A DNA stretch of 64,000 bases from Microbacterium paraoxydans (GCF_019056515.1 NZ_CP064873.1:434001-498000), one strand, 5' to 3'. Counted from the first letter of the stretch, positions 1 to 9,471 are shown. The notes: generated by a model not told the origin, from the letters alone. Numbers and translations: made by a program.

Positions 1-3000
1 TCGCCATCAGCTCCCTGCTGGCGACGGCTCTCGCGCTCGGCGGAGCGCTCCTCCCCGCGACCGCTGCACAGGCCGCCGATCTCCTCCCCGTCCCGCAGAC
101 GGAGTACCGGTTGCACGCGGTGTCCAGCGAATCGGATCCGTATCCGGCGCCGCCCTCGCTCGACGGCACGGCTCTCGGCGCCTTCGACGGCGACTATGCG
201 ACGCAGTGGACGTCGCGGTACTCGTCCAACGCGCCTTTCCCGCACTGGATCGCCCTCGACCTGCAGCGGTCCCTCTCGGTGAAGGGGCTGGACTACTCGG
301 TCAAGCGCGGGCAGAGCGTCGCGGCGAAGACCGTCGAGGTGTACGTCACGGACGACGCCGACGCCGCGCGCACCTCGCCGGCCGATGGGGGATGGGGCGC
401 CGCCGCCGCGGCCGCGACGCTGCACGCGCCCACCGCGAATGACGAGAAGCAGCGCATCACGCTGGAGACCGCGAAGGACGGCCGATACGTCGCGCTGCTC
501 GTCATCGACGCGCAGGGCACCACGGGCGGCGGCGCCGGTGAGATCCAGGTGCTCTCCGACGAGGAGCTCCCGCCGATCGTCACGGAGCCGGAGACGCCGG
601 AGCAGCCGGAGACCGGGGACACCGTCGAGATCGCCGCGGGCGGCACCACCGCCACCGTCTCCTCCGCGTTCCCGCAGATCCTCGGCTACCGCGTGGGCGA
701 TGACCGCCTCGGCGGGCAGAAGAGCTCCCCGCGCACCTGGGCGGTCAACGGCACCGCCTATGCGTCGACCACCACCTCCACGGCGACGGCGAGCGGCGTC
801 GACTACGTCTCGACCCTGACCGGCATCGACGTCACGGTGCGCAGCAGCATCCGCGTCGCGGCGAACGGCACGGTCGAGTTCACCGTGACCGGGGTGGACG
901 GTTCCGCCGCGGTGAACACCCTGGCGCTCCCCGACAACGCGTTCCTCTCCGCGACGGCCGCGGACGGCGCCGTCCTCGATCGCACCGTGATCAGCCCGAA
1001 CAGCACCACGAACGCCGATGAGCACATCGCGGTGGGAGCGGCGACGGCCACCGGGACGAAGGGCGCGGCCTTCGCATTCCTCGGCGACGGGACCCTCGCC
1101 GGCAGCGTGATCACGAACGCGACGACGCAGGCCTCCGGCGGCACCGCCTCGTGGAACACCCGGCTCACGACGCGGGTGACTGCGGCCGACGGCCGGACCG
1201 CGGAGATCGGCTCGAACACCTGGCTCATCCATCCGACCTCCGCCGTCGACAGCCGGGTGACGACCTACGCCCTTCCGAAGGTCACGGTGCTCCTCACCGC
1301 CGACCGCAACGGCGACGAGACCGTGGACTGGCAGGACGCCGCGATCCGCTACCGCGAGGTCGACGCCCCGCGCCTCGGTGCCGACCGGGTGGCCGACCGC
1401 GTGGTCAGCCGCATCCCGTTCAACTTCGCCTCGAGCGCCACGAACTACTTCGACCTCGTGCTCGACAACACCAAGCGCATCGCGAACCAGACCGACGGCC
1501 TCGGGCAGTGGGTGCTCAACAAGGGCTTCGGCAGCGAGGGACACGACTCCGCGAACACCGACTACGGCGGGAACTACAACGAGCGTGCGGGCGGCCTCGC
1601 CGACCTCAACCGCCTCGTCGACGAGGGGGCGAAGCTCAATGCCGACATGAGCGTGCACGTCAACGCCACGGAGATCTACCCGCAGGCGGACGCGTTCGAC
1701 GCGGCGATCCTCGATGGCACACCGCCCTACAAGCCGGGCTGGAACTGGCTGGACCAGTCGTACTACATCAACCAGCAGACCGATCTCGGCACCGGACGCG
1801 TGCTCGACCGCTTCCAGCAGCTGCGGGACGAGGTGCCGGGGCTCAGCGGCGTCTACATCGACGTGTACTACTCCAACGGCTGGGTGGCCGAGGAGCTCGC
1901 GGACGAGCTGAACGCCATGGATCTCGAGGTCGCGACCGAGTGGGGCGACAAGTTCGTCGACAGCACGGTCTGGTCGCACTGGCCGAACGACCTCGCCTAT
2001 GGCGGTAAGGACAACAAGGGCATCAACTCCACCATGGTGCGGTTCATCCAGAACGCGCAGGCGGACGTCTGGAACGACGACGTCCTGCTCGGCCAGCAGC
2101 GTCTCGTCGACGCCGAGGGCTGGGTGGGCAACCGCAACTGGGACGGCTTCATCGGCAACATCTGGTCGCAGAGCCTGCCGACGAAGTTCCTGCAGCACTT
2201 CGACCTGCAGACGTACGAGGCGGGGGTCGAGGCGACCTTCACCGACGACGTGGCGGCCCGGATCGACGGCGGCACGCGGGTCGTCACGATGGACGGCGCG
2301 ACCGTCCTGCGGGGCGACTCCTACCTGCTGCCGTGGCAGTCGCTGCCGTCGAGCGCCGAGTCGGGCTCGCCCGTCGACGCGGACAAGATGTACTTCTTCA
2401 CGGCCTCCGGCGGCGAGAAGACCTTCGGTCTCACGGACGCCTTCCGCGGGAACACGACCTTCGACGTGTTCGCGCTCGGCGACCAGGGCCGCGAGAAGGT
2501 GCGCACCGTCACCGCGGTCGACGGCAAGCTGACGCTGTCCGGTGAGAAGGGGACGGCCTACGTCGTCGTGCCTCAGGGCGGAGCGCAGCGGGCGGCGATC
2601 GAGTACCGCGACGCGGGCCTGACCGATCCCGGGTTCAACTCGGGCGCGCTCGACGGCTGGAACCCCCGGGGCGACGTGACCATCGAGCGCACGGACCTCG
2701 GCGCGGCGAAGAACGCCTCACGGGGCGACAACATCGCGGTCTTCGGCTCGTCCCCCTCCGCGATCTCGCAGACCGTCACCGGCCTCACCCCCGGGAAGCG
2801 CTACGCGTTCTCCGCGCAGGTGCAGATCGATCCGACGGCCACGCGCGACGTGAGCGTCGCGGTCGACACCGGGGGCGGCGTCGTGAGCCGCACCTGGAAC
2901 CTGTCCCCGACGTACAACTACATGCGCGCCGACTCGAAGGCCGGACAGTACTACCAGCGCGGATCGGTGTCGTTCCTGGCGCCGCCCTCCGGCGAGGTGA

Positions 3001-5150
3001 CCGTCTCGGTCTCGGCGGTCGCCGGCGACGCGGCGGTGCGCATCGACAACGCCAGGGTGATGGCGGACACGACGGCGCCGGCCGCGGCCGGCACGGTGTA
3101 CTCGAACGACTTCGAGGGCAACCAGCCCGGGTGGGGCCCGTTCGTGAAGGGCGACGCCAACGGCATCGACGACCCCCGCACGAGCATCTCGCGGCGGCAC
3201 GACCCGTACACGACGAGCGACTGGCGCAACACAGCCAAGCCGTTCGACAGCGGAGCCCTCGCGGGGCTGGCGGTGGACACCACCCTCACCGGTGAGCACT
3301 CGCTGATGTCCCACTCCGAGAACTCCGGCGTCGTCTACCGGACCGACCCCACGCTGGTGCCGCTGCAGGCCGGGCACACCTACCGCATCGGGTTCGACTA
3401 CCAGGCCGGCGCGAGCGGGGCCTACCGCTGGCTGACCGGCACCGACGCCGTGCTCGACGGGGAGATCTCCTCGACGACCCTGCGTCGCACCCCCGTCGTG
3501 CAGGCCCTGGAGACCACCGCGTTCCAGGAGGACGTGATCGTGGGGTGCGGCGACTACACGTGGGTCGGTCTGGAGCGGGTCGGCGGCCCGGACGTCGACT
3601 TCGTCCTCGACGACTTCACGGTCACCGACCTCGGTCCGACGGAGGGTGGCACGCCGTGCGCCACCGTCTCCGGCGAGGCCGTGACCCTGAGCCCCGGGGC
3701 GCAGACCCCGTTCACCACGACCTTCACCAACAGCGAGGACATCCTGGCGGAGAACGTCGGCGTGCAGCTCGACCTCCCGGAGGGCTACACCGTCGAGGTC
3801 GCAGACGGGTCGTCGAACCTGTTCGCGAAGGTCGCCCCCGGCGAGAGCGTGACGACGGACTGGCTGCTGACGGCACCGGCGTCGGCCGCGGGCTCCGCCG
3901 TGAGCATCGGCATCGCGGCCACCTACCTCGTCGACTGCGACGTGCGGACCGTGCAGACCGCGCAGGAGGCGGCTGTGGCCTCCCGCGCCCGCATCCCGAA
4001 CGCGCAGATCACGGCGACCGCGAGCTCCGAGGAGACCGCGGGTGAGGACGGCACAGCGACGAACATGCTCGACGGCAATGCCGGGACGTTCTGGCACAGC
4101 CGCTGGAGCAGCGACGCCCCCGGGTATCCGCACGTGCTCACGTTCGACCTCGGTTCCGCGGAGACGGTCGACGGCATCTCCTACCTGCGGCGCGGCGCGA
4201 ACCAGAACGGCCCCATCAAGGGCTTCCAGGTCGCGGTCTCCACCGACGGGCAGACCTTCACCGACGTGGCGGTGGGTGAGTGGAAGAACGTCGCGGAGTG
4301 GCAGGATGTCGACTTCGCCGCGACGACCGCGCGATACGTGCGGGTGACGGCGACCTCGTCGATCTCGGGCACGCCGTTCGCGGCCGTGGCGGAGATGGCG
4401 GTGTACGGTGTCACGTCCCCGCAGACGGGGCACGCCCCGGAGAAGCGACCAGCGGACGACCTCGGGGCGTGCGCCCCGGAGACCGATCCGGTGCTCGCGC
4501 TCGGCGCGGATTCCGTGCGCGCAGGGGAGACGGTCGAGGCCGTGCTCTCAGGCTTCGCGCCCGGCGCCGCCGTCTCGTTCTGGCTGGACGGCGTGCGGCT
4601 CGCGGACGCGACGGTCGATGCGCACGGCGCGCTGACCACCCGCGTGCTCATCCCCGCGGATGCGACGGTCGGGAAGCACCGCTTCCTCGTCAAGGACGCC
4701 TCCGGCGCGGAGGTGGCCGGCGCGGACCTCAAGGTCAAGAAGGCGAAGCCGGCGAAGAAAGCCGTCCTCACCCCGTCGGTCGGCACCGCGGTGGCAGGAG
4801 ACTCCCTCCGCGTGCAGCTCCGCGGCTTCGACCCCGAGGCGGTCGTGCAGCTCTGGCTCCACTCGGAGCCGGTCCGCGTGGGCGAGGTGACGATCGCCGC
4901 CGACGGCGGCGCGGTCGCGACCGTCCTCATCCCGGCGGCCACGCCCGCGGGTGCCCACGCGCTCGTCGCGACGGACACCGAGGGCGCCGAGCTGGCCCGC
5001 GCGGATCTCACGGTCACCGCGGCCGCGACCGCCGCGGGCGGGGCGCTGGCCACGACCGGCGCCGAGGGGATGACCTGGCTGGCGGTGGCTGTCGGGGCTC
5101 TCGCGCTGAGCGCCCTCGGCGCGGGGCTCTGGCGGCGGCGACGCGGCTGA
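1..5150 (+). CDS. Secreted endo-alpha-N-acetylgalactosaminidase (GH101), 5'-truncated by the window edge
   Basis: The open frame runs in from before base 1, so the true start is outside the window. The first codons give a hydrophobic signal peptide ending in an AQA cleavage site near base 74. A discoidin-like (F5/8C) domain follows at about 120-560. The GH101 catalytic region at about 1270-2400 carries GVYIDVYYSNGW, whose Asp (1860-1862) is the likely nucleophile, and ATEW, whose Glu (1938-1940) is the likely acid/base. Galactose-binding-like modules (about 2600-3650), a NEW3-like module (about 3660-3950), a second discoidin domain (about 4000-4410) and two Ig-like repeats follow. The C-terminus has LATTG (5046-5060), a hydrophobic helix and an Arg-rich tail, which is a class E-type sortase signal. 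GH101 enzymes release Gal-beta-1,3-GalNAc from mucin-type O-glycans. A terminator follows. The family call is firm; substrate specificity is inferred. Confidence 0.9.
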   Translation, partial: AISSLLATALALGGALLPATAAQAADLLPVPQTEYRLHAVSSESDPYPAPPSLDGTALGAFDGDYATQWTSRYSSNAPFPHWIALDLQRSLSVKGLDYSVKRGQSVAAKTVEVYVTDDADAARTSPADGGWGAAAAAATLHAPTANDEKQRITLETAKDGRYVALLVIDAQGTTGGGAGEIQVLSDEELPPIVTEPETPEQPETGDTVEIAAGGTTATVSSAFPQILGYRVGDDRLGGQKSSPRTWAVNGTAYASTTTSTATASGVDYVSTLTGIDVTVRSSIRVAANGTVEFTVTGVDGSAAVNTLALPDNAFLSATAADGAVLDRTVISPNSTTNADEHIAVGAATATGTKGAAFAFLGDGTLAGSVITNATTQASGGTASWNTRLTTRVTAADGRTAEIGSNTWLIHPTSAVDSRVTTYALPKVTVLLTADRNGDETVDWQDAAIRYREVDAPRLGADRVADRVVSRIPFNFASSATNYFDLVLDNTKRIANQTDGLGQWVLNKGFGSEGHDSANTDYGGNYNERAGGLADLNRLVDEGAKLNADMSVHVNATEIYPQADAFDAAILDGTPPYKPGWNWLDQSYYINQQTDLGTGRVLDRFQQLRDEVPGLSGVYIDVYYSNGWVAEELADELNAMDLEVATEWGDKFVDSTVWSHWPNDLAYGGKDNKGINSTMVRFIQNAQADVWNDDVLLGQQRLVDAEGWVGNRNWDGFIGNIWSQSLPTKFLQHFDLQTYEAGVEATFTDDVAARIDGGTRVVTMDGATVLRGDSYLLPWQSLPSSAESGSPVDADKMYFFTASGGEKTFGLTDAFRGNTTFDVFALGDQGREKVRTVTAVDGKLTLSGEKGTAYVVVPQGGAQRAAIEYRDAGLTDPGFNSGALDGWNPRGDVTIERTDLGAAKNASRGDNIAVFGSSPSAISQTVTGLTPGKRYAFSAQVQIDPTATRDVSVAVDTGGGVVSRTWNLSPTYNYMRADSKAGQYYQRGSVSFLAPPSGEVTVSVSAVAGDAAVRIDNARVMADTTAPAAAGTVYSNDFEGNQPGWGPFVKGDANGIDDPRTSISRRHDPYTTSDWRNTAKPFDSGALAGLAVDTTLTGEHSLMSHSENSGVVYRTDPTLVPLQAGHTYRIGFDYQAGASGAYRWLTGTDAVLDGEISSTTLRRTPVVQALETTAFQEDVIVGCGDYTWVGLERVGGPDVDFVLDDFTVTDLGPTEGGTPCATVSGEAVTLSPGAQTPFTTTFTNSEDILAENVGVQLDLPEGYTVEVADGSSNLFAKVAPGESVTTDWLLTAPASAAGSAVSIGIAATYLVDCDVRTVQTAQEAAVASRARIPNAQITATASSEETAGEDGTATNMLDGNAGTFWHSRWSSDAPGYPHVLTFDLGSAETVDGISYLRRGANQNGPIKGFQVAVSTDGQTFTDVAVGEWKNVAEWQDVDFAATTARYVRVTATSSISGTPFAAVAEMAVYGVTSPQTGHAPEKRPADDLGACAPETDPVLALGADSVRAGETVEAVLSGFAPGAAVSFWLDGVRLADATVDAHGALTTRVLIPADATVGKHRFLVKDASGAEVAGADLKVKKAKPAKKAVLTPSVGTAVAGDSLRVQLRGFDPEAVVQLWLHSEPVRVGEVTIAADGGAVATVLIPAATPAGAHALVATDTEGAELARADLTVTAAATAAGGALATTGAEGMTWLAVAVGALALSALGAGLWRRRRG

Positions 5151-5162
5151 GTCCCTCTGCAC

Positions 5163-5196
5163 AGGAGAGGCCCGGGGTTCGCCCCGGGCCTCTCCT
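5163..5196 (+). terminator. Intrinsic terminator after the GH101 gene
   Basis: A perfect 15-bp stem (AGGAGAGGCCCGGGG pairing with 5182-5196) is closed by a TTCG tetraloop, starting 12 bases after the stop codon. There is no long T run, which is usual for high-GC actinobacterial terminators. Confidence 0.85.
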
Positions 5197-5302
5197 GCGC
5201 GCGGCGGGGAGTTTGCCGGTTCTCCACGGGTCGCGGTTCCGGGGCCGGAGAGCGTGCCTTCGGTCCCCGATACTCGAGGGGTAGTCACGAAAGGAGCCGT
5301 AC

Positions 5303-5551
5303 ATGCATACTGTAAGCATGCCGAACGTCCTCATCCGCGACCTCGATCCGGGCGTGCATTCCGTGCTCGCCGCACGCGCGCGCGAGCGAGGACAGTCGCT
5401 TCAGCAGTATCTGTCGACGGAGCTCACTCGCCTCGCCTCGCGCCCGACGCTTTCGGAGTTCCTGAGCCGACGAGCGCGGCAGCCGGAGATGACCGCGCTC
5501 ACCCCGGAGAGCATCGTCGCCGCCGTGCACGAGGGGCGCGCCGGGCGGTGA
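5303..5551 (+). CDS. FitA/VapB-type ribbon-helix-helix antitoxin
   Basis: This 82-residue protein contains a FitA-like N-terminus (PNVLIRDLDP) followed by the helix-turn-helix stretch of a ribbon-helix-helix DNA-binding fold, then a charged C-terminal tail that would wrap the toxin. An AAAGGAG ribosome site at about 5290-5296 fits the ATG at 5303. The family's usual start (MPNV) would be the ATG at 5318, which lacks a ribosome site. A TACTGT box at 5308-5313 could support a leaderless start there instead. The stop overlaps the toxin start by four bases, the coupling typical of VapBC operons. By family, the protein should neutralise VapC and repress its own promoter. Confidence 0.85.
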   Translation: MHTVSMPNVLIRDLDPGVHSVLAARARERGQSLQQYLSTELTRLASRPTLSEFLSRRARQPEMTALTPESIVAAVHEGRAGR

Positions 5552-5940
5552 TCGTCGTCGACGCCTCGATCGTCGTCGACCTGGTCTGCACCGGAACGTC
5601 GACCGGTGTCCTGGGGTCGCGGCTGGAGGACGAGTTTCTGCTTGCCCCGGAGCTGTTGCCGGTGGAGGTGGCCAGCGCTCTGCGGGGGCTCGAACGCGGC
5701 GGTGTCCTCGACGCCGCGGCGCTCGAATCCGCGGCCGGCGACCTCGCCCGCCTCCCGGTCGACCTGCATCCGACGCTCCCGCTGGTGCCGCGGATCCTCG
5801 CGCTGCGGGCGAACCTCACCGCCTACGACGCCGCGTACGTCGCGCTCGCCGCGGTGTTCGACTGCCCGCTCCTGACGCACGACCGGAGGCTCGCGCGGGC
5901 GGCCTCCGGTCTGTGCGCGGTCGAGGTGCCTAGCCCTTGA
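5548..5940 (+). CDS. vapC: VapC-type PIN-domain ribonuclease toxin
   Basis: The protein has 130 residues, normal for VapC. The PIN-domain acidic residues are all present: Asp5 in VVDAS, Glu40 in PVEVAS, Asp94 in AYDAAY and Asp112 in LTHDRR. These coordinate Mg2+/Mn2+ in the RNase active site, so the toxin looks intact. The start is a GTG inside the antitoxin stop region, so the two are translationally coupled. Its 3' end overlaps the end of the convergent ABC permease gene by 11 bases. VapC toxins usually cleave tRNA or rRNA; the target here cannot be read from sequence. Confidence 0.88.
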   Translation: MIVVDASIVVDLVCTGTSTGVLGSRLEDEFLLAPELLPVEVASALRGLERGGVLDAAALESAAGDLARLPVDLHPTLPLVPRILALRANLTAYDAAYVALAAVFDCPLLTHDRRLARAASGLCAVEVPSP

Positions 5941-6850
5941 CGGCGCCGGCGGCGAGACCCGAGCGCCAGTACTTCTGCAGCGTGAAGAACAGCGCGATGA
6001 GGGGGATCACGCCGAGCAGCGCCCCGAGCATGACGGCGCCCTTGTCGGGGGAGAAGTAGCTCATCATGCCGTAGAGGCCGAGGGTGACCGGCTTGAGGTC
6101 GGGGCTGGAGATCATCATGAGCGGGAGGAGGAAGTTGTTCCACGTGGCCACGAAGATGAACAGGAAGATCGTCACCATCGCGGGGCCGAGCAGCCGCAGC
6201 ACGATCGTGAAGAAGATCCGGCCCTCACCGGCGCCGTCGATGCGGGCGGCTTCCAGCAGCTCCGTCGGCACCGACGACTGCGCGTAGACCATGCCGAGGA
6301 AGACGCCGAACGGCGAGACCGCCGAAGGGATGATGATCGCCCACACCGTGTTCGTGAGGCCGAGCGCCTGGAACTCGATGTACAGCGGCACCGTGAGCAG
6401 GGCGACGGGCAGCAGGAGCCCCGCCATGATGATGCCGACCGCGAGCTTCTTCCCCGGGAAGGCGAACTTGGCGATCGCATAGCCGGCCATCACGGCGAAC
6501 AGCGTGCCGATGACCCCGGCGCTGAGCGAGTAGAACAGGGAGTTGCCGACCCAGCGCCAGAACAGCCCCTGCGTCCAGCCCATGAGGCTGTCGTAGTTGG
6601 TGGCGAGGTTCGGCTCGGCGAACCAGAAGCCGAACGTCGACGTGAGGTCGGTGTTGTTCTTCGTCGAGGCGACCACGAGCCAGAACACCGGCACGAGGAA
6701 GTACAGCGTGGCGACGACGAGGGCGATGATGCCGAACGTGCGCGCGGCGGGGCCGGGGGCGATCGACGGGGGAGGGGCGTCCGCCGCCTGCGGCTTCCGG
6801 GAGCGCCGCTTCGTCGGCGGAGCCACGGTGACGAGTCGTGTGGTGGTCAT
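5930..6850 (-). CDS. CUT1 sugar ABC transporter permease (MalG/UgpE type)
   Basis: This 306-residue inner-membrane protein has a basic Pro-rich N-terminus, about six hydrophobic segments and the permease EAA loop LLEAARIDGAGEGRIFF in the C-terminal half, which docks the ATPase. It is the last gene of a three-gene operon with the binding protein and the partner permease. Its ATG overlaps the partner's stop by four bases (ATGA). No ATPase gene is nearby, which is usual for actinobacterial CUT1 systems that share an MsiK-like ATPase encoded elsewhere. Confidence 0.93.
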   Translation of the reverse strand: MTTTRLVTVAPPTKRRSRKPQAADAPPPSIAPGPAARTFGIIALVVATLYFLVPVFWLVVASTKNNTDLTSTFGFWFAEPNLATNYDSLMGWTQGLFWRWVGNSLFYSLSAGVIGTLFAVMAGYAIAKFAFPGKKLAVGIIMAGLLLPVALLTVPLYIEFQALGLTNTVWAIIIPSAVSPFGVFLGMVYAQSSVPTELLEAARIDGAGEGRIFFTIVLRLLGPAMVTIFLFIFVATWNNFLLPLMMISSPDLKPVTLGLYGMMSYFSPDKGAVMLGALLGVIPLIALFFTLQKYWRSGLAAGAVKG

Positions 6851-7821
6851 GCGTCGCCCTTCCGCCGCTGGAGCAGTGCGTACACGATCGCGAGCACACC
6901 CGCGATGCCGGCCATGAGCAGCGAGTACGCCGACGCCGGACCGCTGCCCGACGGCGACAGCTCGCCCATCATCGTGTTGTAGGTGAGCATCATCGGCGTG
7001 AAGTCCTTGCCCATCCAGGAGTTCGCGGCTTCCAGGATGACCGGCTCGTTGAACAGCTGGATCGTGCCGATGATCGACAGCAGCACGGCCAGCAGCGCGG
7101 CACCGCGCACGAGCGGCACCTTGATGCGGGTCGCGATCTGGAATCCGGTCGCGCCGTCCAGGCGGGCGGCCTCGTAGAGGTCGCGGGGGATGGCCTGCAG
7201 GGCGCTCAGGAAGATGAGCATGTTGTAGCCCGTGTAGGTCCACGTCGTCATGTTCGCCATCGAGAAGAGGATCGTCTGCGGCGACATGAGGTCGGTCCCC
7301 TCGGGCAGATACGGCAGGAAGGGCGACACCTCGGGCGTGTAGAGGTAGAGCCACATCATCGCCGCGATGATGCCGGGGACCGCGTAGGGGAGGAAGAAGG
7401 CGAGGCGGAACAGGGCGGGGCGGCGCACGATGAACGAGTCCAGCAGCAGGGCCAGGGCGAGGGCCGCGATGATCATCACCGGGATCTGGAACGCCGCGTA
7501 GAGCACGACCCGTCCCATGCCGGCCCAGAACGCGCCGTCGGTCGCCGCCGCGGCGAAGTTGTCGAGGCCGACGAAGGTGTCGACGAGCTCGCCGCCGCCG
7601 TACAGGCCGCCGCCGGCGGGCACCTGCGCGAAGAACGACGACCGGACCGACACGATGATCGGGATGAGGAAGACGACGGCGAACAGCAGCGCGAACGGCG
7701 CCATGAACAGCCACCCGGTCAGCCCCTCCCGTCGGATCCGCGATCGCCTGGTCGACGGGGCGACGGGGCGGCGCGCGGGAGGGAGCGGCGCCGCTGCCCT
7801 CGTCTCGGTCACTGTGGCCAT
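6847..7821 (-). CDS. CUT1 sugar ABC transporter permease (MalF/UgpA type)
   Basis: This 324-residue membrane protein has a cytoplasmic basic N-terminus, a first transmembrane helix near residue 40, and an EAA loop (LYEAARLDGATGFQIATRI) before the last helices. It pairs with the downstream permease to form the transmembrane pore. It lies 89 bases after the binding-protein gene, and a strong hairpin in that gap probably lowers permease expression relative to the binding protein. The substrate is not readable; the GH101 gene nearby suggests a host-glycan disaccharide as one possibility. Confidence 0.93.
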   Translation of the reverse strand: MATVTETRAAAPLPPARRPVAPSTRRSRIRREGLTGWLFMAPFALLFAVVFLIPIIVSVRSSFFAQVPAGGGLYGGGELVDTFVGLDNFAAAATDGAFWAGMGRVVLYAAFQIPVMIIAALALALLLDSFIVRRPALFRLAFFLPYAVPGIIAAMMWLYLYTPEVSPFLPYLPEGTDLMSPQTILFSMANMTTWTYTGYNMLIFLSALQAIPRDLYEAARLDGATGFQIATRIKVPLVRGAALLAVLLSIIGTIQLFNEPVILEAANSWMGKDFTPMMLTYNTMMGELSPSGSGPASAYSLLMAGIAGVLAIVYALLQRRKGDA

Positions 7822-7842
7822 GATGTGCCTCTCGCTCTCACG

Positions 7843-7884
7843 ACGACGGCGGAGTGCGCGATCGCCCGTGCACTCCGCCGTCGT
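7843..7884 (-). other. Intercistronic stem-loop between binding protein and permease genes
   Basis: Perfect 15-bp arms (ACGACGGCGGAGTGC at 7843-7857 and its complement at 7870-7884) flank a 12-base loop. The element sits 26 bases after the binding-protein stop and 21 bases before the permease start, in transcription order. Such hairpins act as partial terminators or as 3' stabilisers that raise binding-protein mRNA over permease mRNA. Confidence 0.75.
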
Positions 7885-7910
7885 TCATCCGATGATGCCG
7901 TCCGGTCCGG

Positions 7911-9224
7911 TCATTCCGCGACCGGGAGGCCGAGGTCCTTGAGCGACGCGACGGCCGTGTCCTGCGCCGTCGTGAAGATGTCGGCGACCGAGGCCGTGCC
8001 GGCGGCGGCCGCGGCGGCCGTCTCGTTCATGTTCGCCAGGGTCGAGAAGCCGGGGGCGTAGGGGAAGTCGGGGTTGAGGTTCTCGGTGGCGGTGCCGAGC
8101 TCGGCGAGCACATCCTGGCCCCCGAACTGCCGCAGCATCTTCTCCGGGGTCTCCACCTCACCCTTCGCGGCGACGACGAGACCCTGCGACGCGAGGTCGT
8201 CGACCTGCGTGTTGAACCAGTCGTTGAACTCCATGGCGGCCTCGGGGTTCTCGCAGCCCTTCATGACCGAGACGCCGGAGCCGCCGTCGGGGCCGCTCAT
8301 CGCCCCGGCGCCGAAGTCCGGGAGCTGGGCGACGCGCCACTGCCCCTCGGCCGGGGTGCCGTCCAGCGAGTCGAGGAGGAAGCCGGCCTCCCAGGCCGCG
8401 CCGACGTGGCCGATGAGGCTGCCGTCGTTCAGCGCCGCCGTGAAGCCCTCGCCCCAGCGCTCGGTCGCGAGCGTCTGCTTGCCGTCGAGCAGGCCCTGCC
8501 AGAAGGCGGCGACGCGCTCGGAGCCGGCGCCCTCGGCGTCCACCTTCCACTCCTCGCCCTCGGTGGAGAACCAGGTGTCGCCGGCGGCCGCGGCCTGTCC
8601 GGAGAGCCAGTTCTGTGCCTCGTCCGGAGTGAAGGCGGTGACGAACTTGCCGGCGGCGGCGGCCGTGGCGGAGGCGGCGGTCAGGTCGTCGAGCGTGGCC
8701 GGGGCGTCGAGGCCGAGCGCCTCGAACTCCGCGGTGTTGTAGAAGTAGACGAGGGGCCCGGTGTCCTGCGGGAGGCCGACGATGGCGTCGCCGACCCGCA
8801 TGCCGCTGAACGCGCCGGCCGAGTAGTGGTCCTCGTACTTCTCGGCCTCCGCGGCGACGTCCTCCAGCAGACCCTTCACATAGAGCTGCGGCACCTCGGA
8901 GTATCCGGTCTGCGCGAGGCACGGGCCGTTCCCGGCCTTGATGTCGGTCTCGAGCTTGAGGATCATGTCGCTGGCCTTACCGTCGAACTTCGTGGCCGTG
9001 ACCTGGATGTCGGGGTGCTCCTCGTTCCAGCGGTCGACGATCTCCGCGACCGTGGTCATGCCCTCGCCGTCGGGCAGGCGGTGCATGTACTCGATGGTGA
9101 CGGGCTCACCGCCGGCGTCGCCGCCCCCGGATGCGGCCGGCGCGCAGGCCGCGAGTCCGAACGCCGACACCGCGCCGAGGGCGACGACCGCGGCGACGCG
9201 GGGGGTGCGTGAGGTGGGTGCCAT
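7911..9224 (-). CDS. Extracellular sugar-binding lipoprotein (CUT1 ABC importer)
   Basis: This 437-residue protein has a lipoprotein signal peptide with lipobox GLAAC near residue 27, then a Gly/Ser-rich linker and the family 1 solute-binding fold (IEYMHRLPDGEGM near the N-terminus). It would be anchored outside the membrane and deliver substrate to the two downstream permeases. A GAGGAG ribosome site precedes the ATG. A clear promoter with an overlapping LacI-type operator lies about 85-110 bases upstream. No regulator gene is adjacent. Confidence 0.93.
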   Translation of the reverse strand: MAPTSRTPRVAAVVALGAVSAFGLAACAPAASGGGDAGGEPVTIEYMHRLPDGEGMTTVAEIVDRWNEEHPDIQVTATKFDGKASDMILKLETDIKAGNGPCLAQTGYSEVPQLYVKGLLEDVAAEAEKYEDHYSAGAFSGMRVGDAIVGLPQDTGPLVYFYNTAEFEALGLDAPATLDDLTAASATAAAAGKFVTAFTPDEAQNWLSGQAAAAGDTWFSTEGEEWKVDAEGAGSERVAAFWQGLLDGKQTLATERWGEGFTAALNDGSLIGHVGAAWEAGFLLDSLDGTPAEGQWRVAQLPDFGAGAMSGPDGGSGVSVMKGCENPEAAMEFNDWFNTQVDDLASQGLVVAAKGEVETPEKMLRQFGGQDVLAELGTATENLNPDFPYAPGFSTLANMNETAAAAAAGTASVADIFTTAQDTAVASLKDLGLPVAE

Positions 9225-9306
9225 GCTGTTCTCCTCTTTGAGGTCATGTTCCTGCGGATCGCCCGAAGCGGGGACGCGGGGAGGGTGCGCCGTCGATCAC
9301 ATGCAC

Positions 9307-9335
9307 ATCAAATCAGAAAATGTTTGCGCTCACAA
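9307..9335 (-). promoter_or_regulatory. Promoter with overlapping LacI-type operator for the sugar ABC operon
   Basis: On the reverse strand TTGTGA (9330-9335) and TTTGAT (9307-9312) are separated by exactly 17 bases, a good sigma-70-type promoter. The imperfect palindrome TGTTTGCGCTCACA (9321-9334; outer TGT/ACA, central GCGC) covers the -35 region and looks like a LacI-family operator. The segment is locally AT-rich. Transcription would start near 9300, leaving a leader of about 75 bases. Confidence 0.7.
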
Positions 9336-9471
9336 GACGCGGAATCGCGGGACGGGGACGAATTCGGATGCCTCAGAGGGAGCGCTGACATCGATCGGCG
9401 GCGTCGGGACGCGGTCGTGCGCGGCGGGACACGGCGGCCCTCCCGCTGAGGGGATCGCCGCCCGGGTACGA

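Noticed and set aside
2718..4433. Long reverse-strand open frame inside the GH101 gene
   Set aside because: The translation is Arg/His/Gly-rich antisense of a clear GH101 gene and matches no family; high GC makes such frames common.
5260..5330. Mobile element bringing in the toxin-antitoxin pair
   Set aside because: No terminal repeats, integrase or composition change was seen at its borders.
9301..9340. Catabolite repression (Crp-like) site in the AT-rich segment
   Set aside because: The half sites do not fit TGTGA-N6-TCACA; a LacI-type palindrome plus a 17-base-spaced promoter explains the segment.
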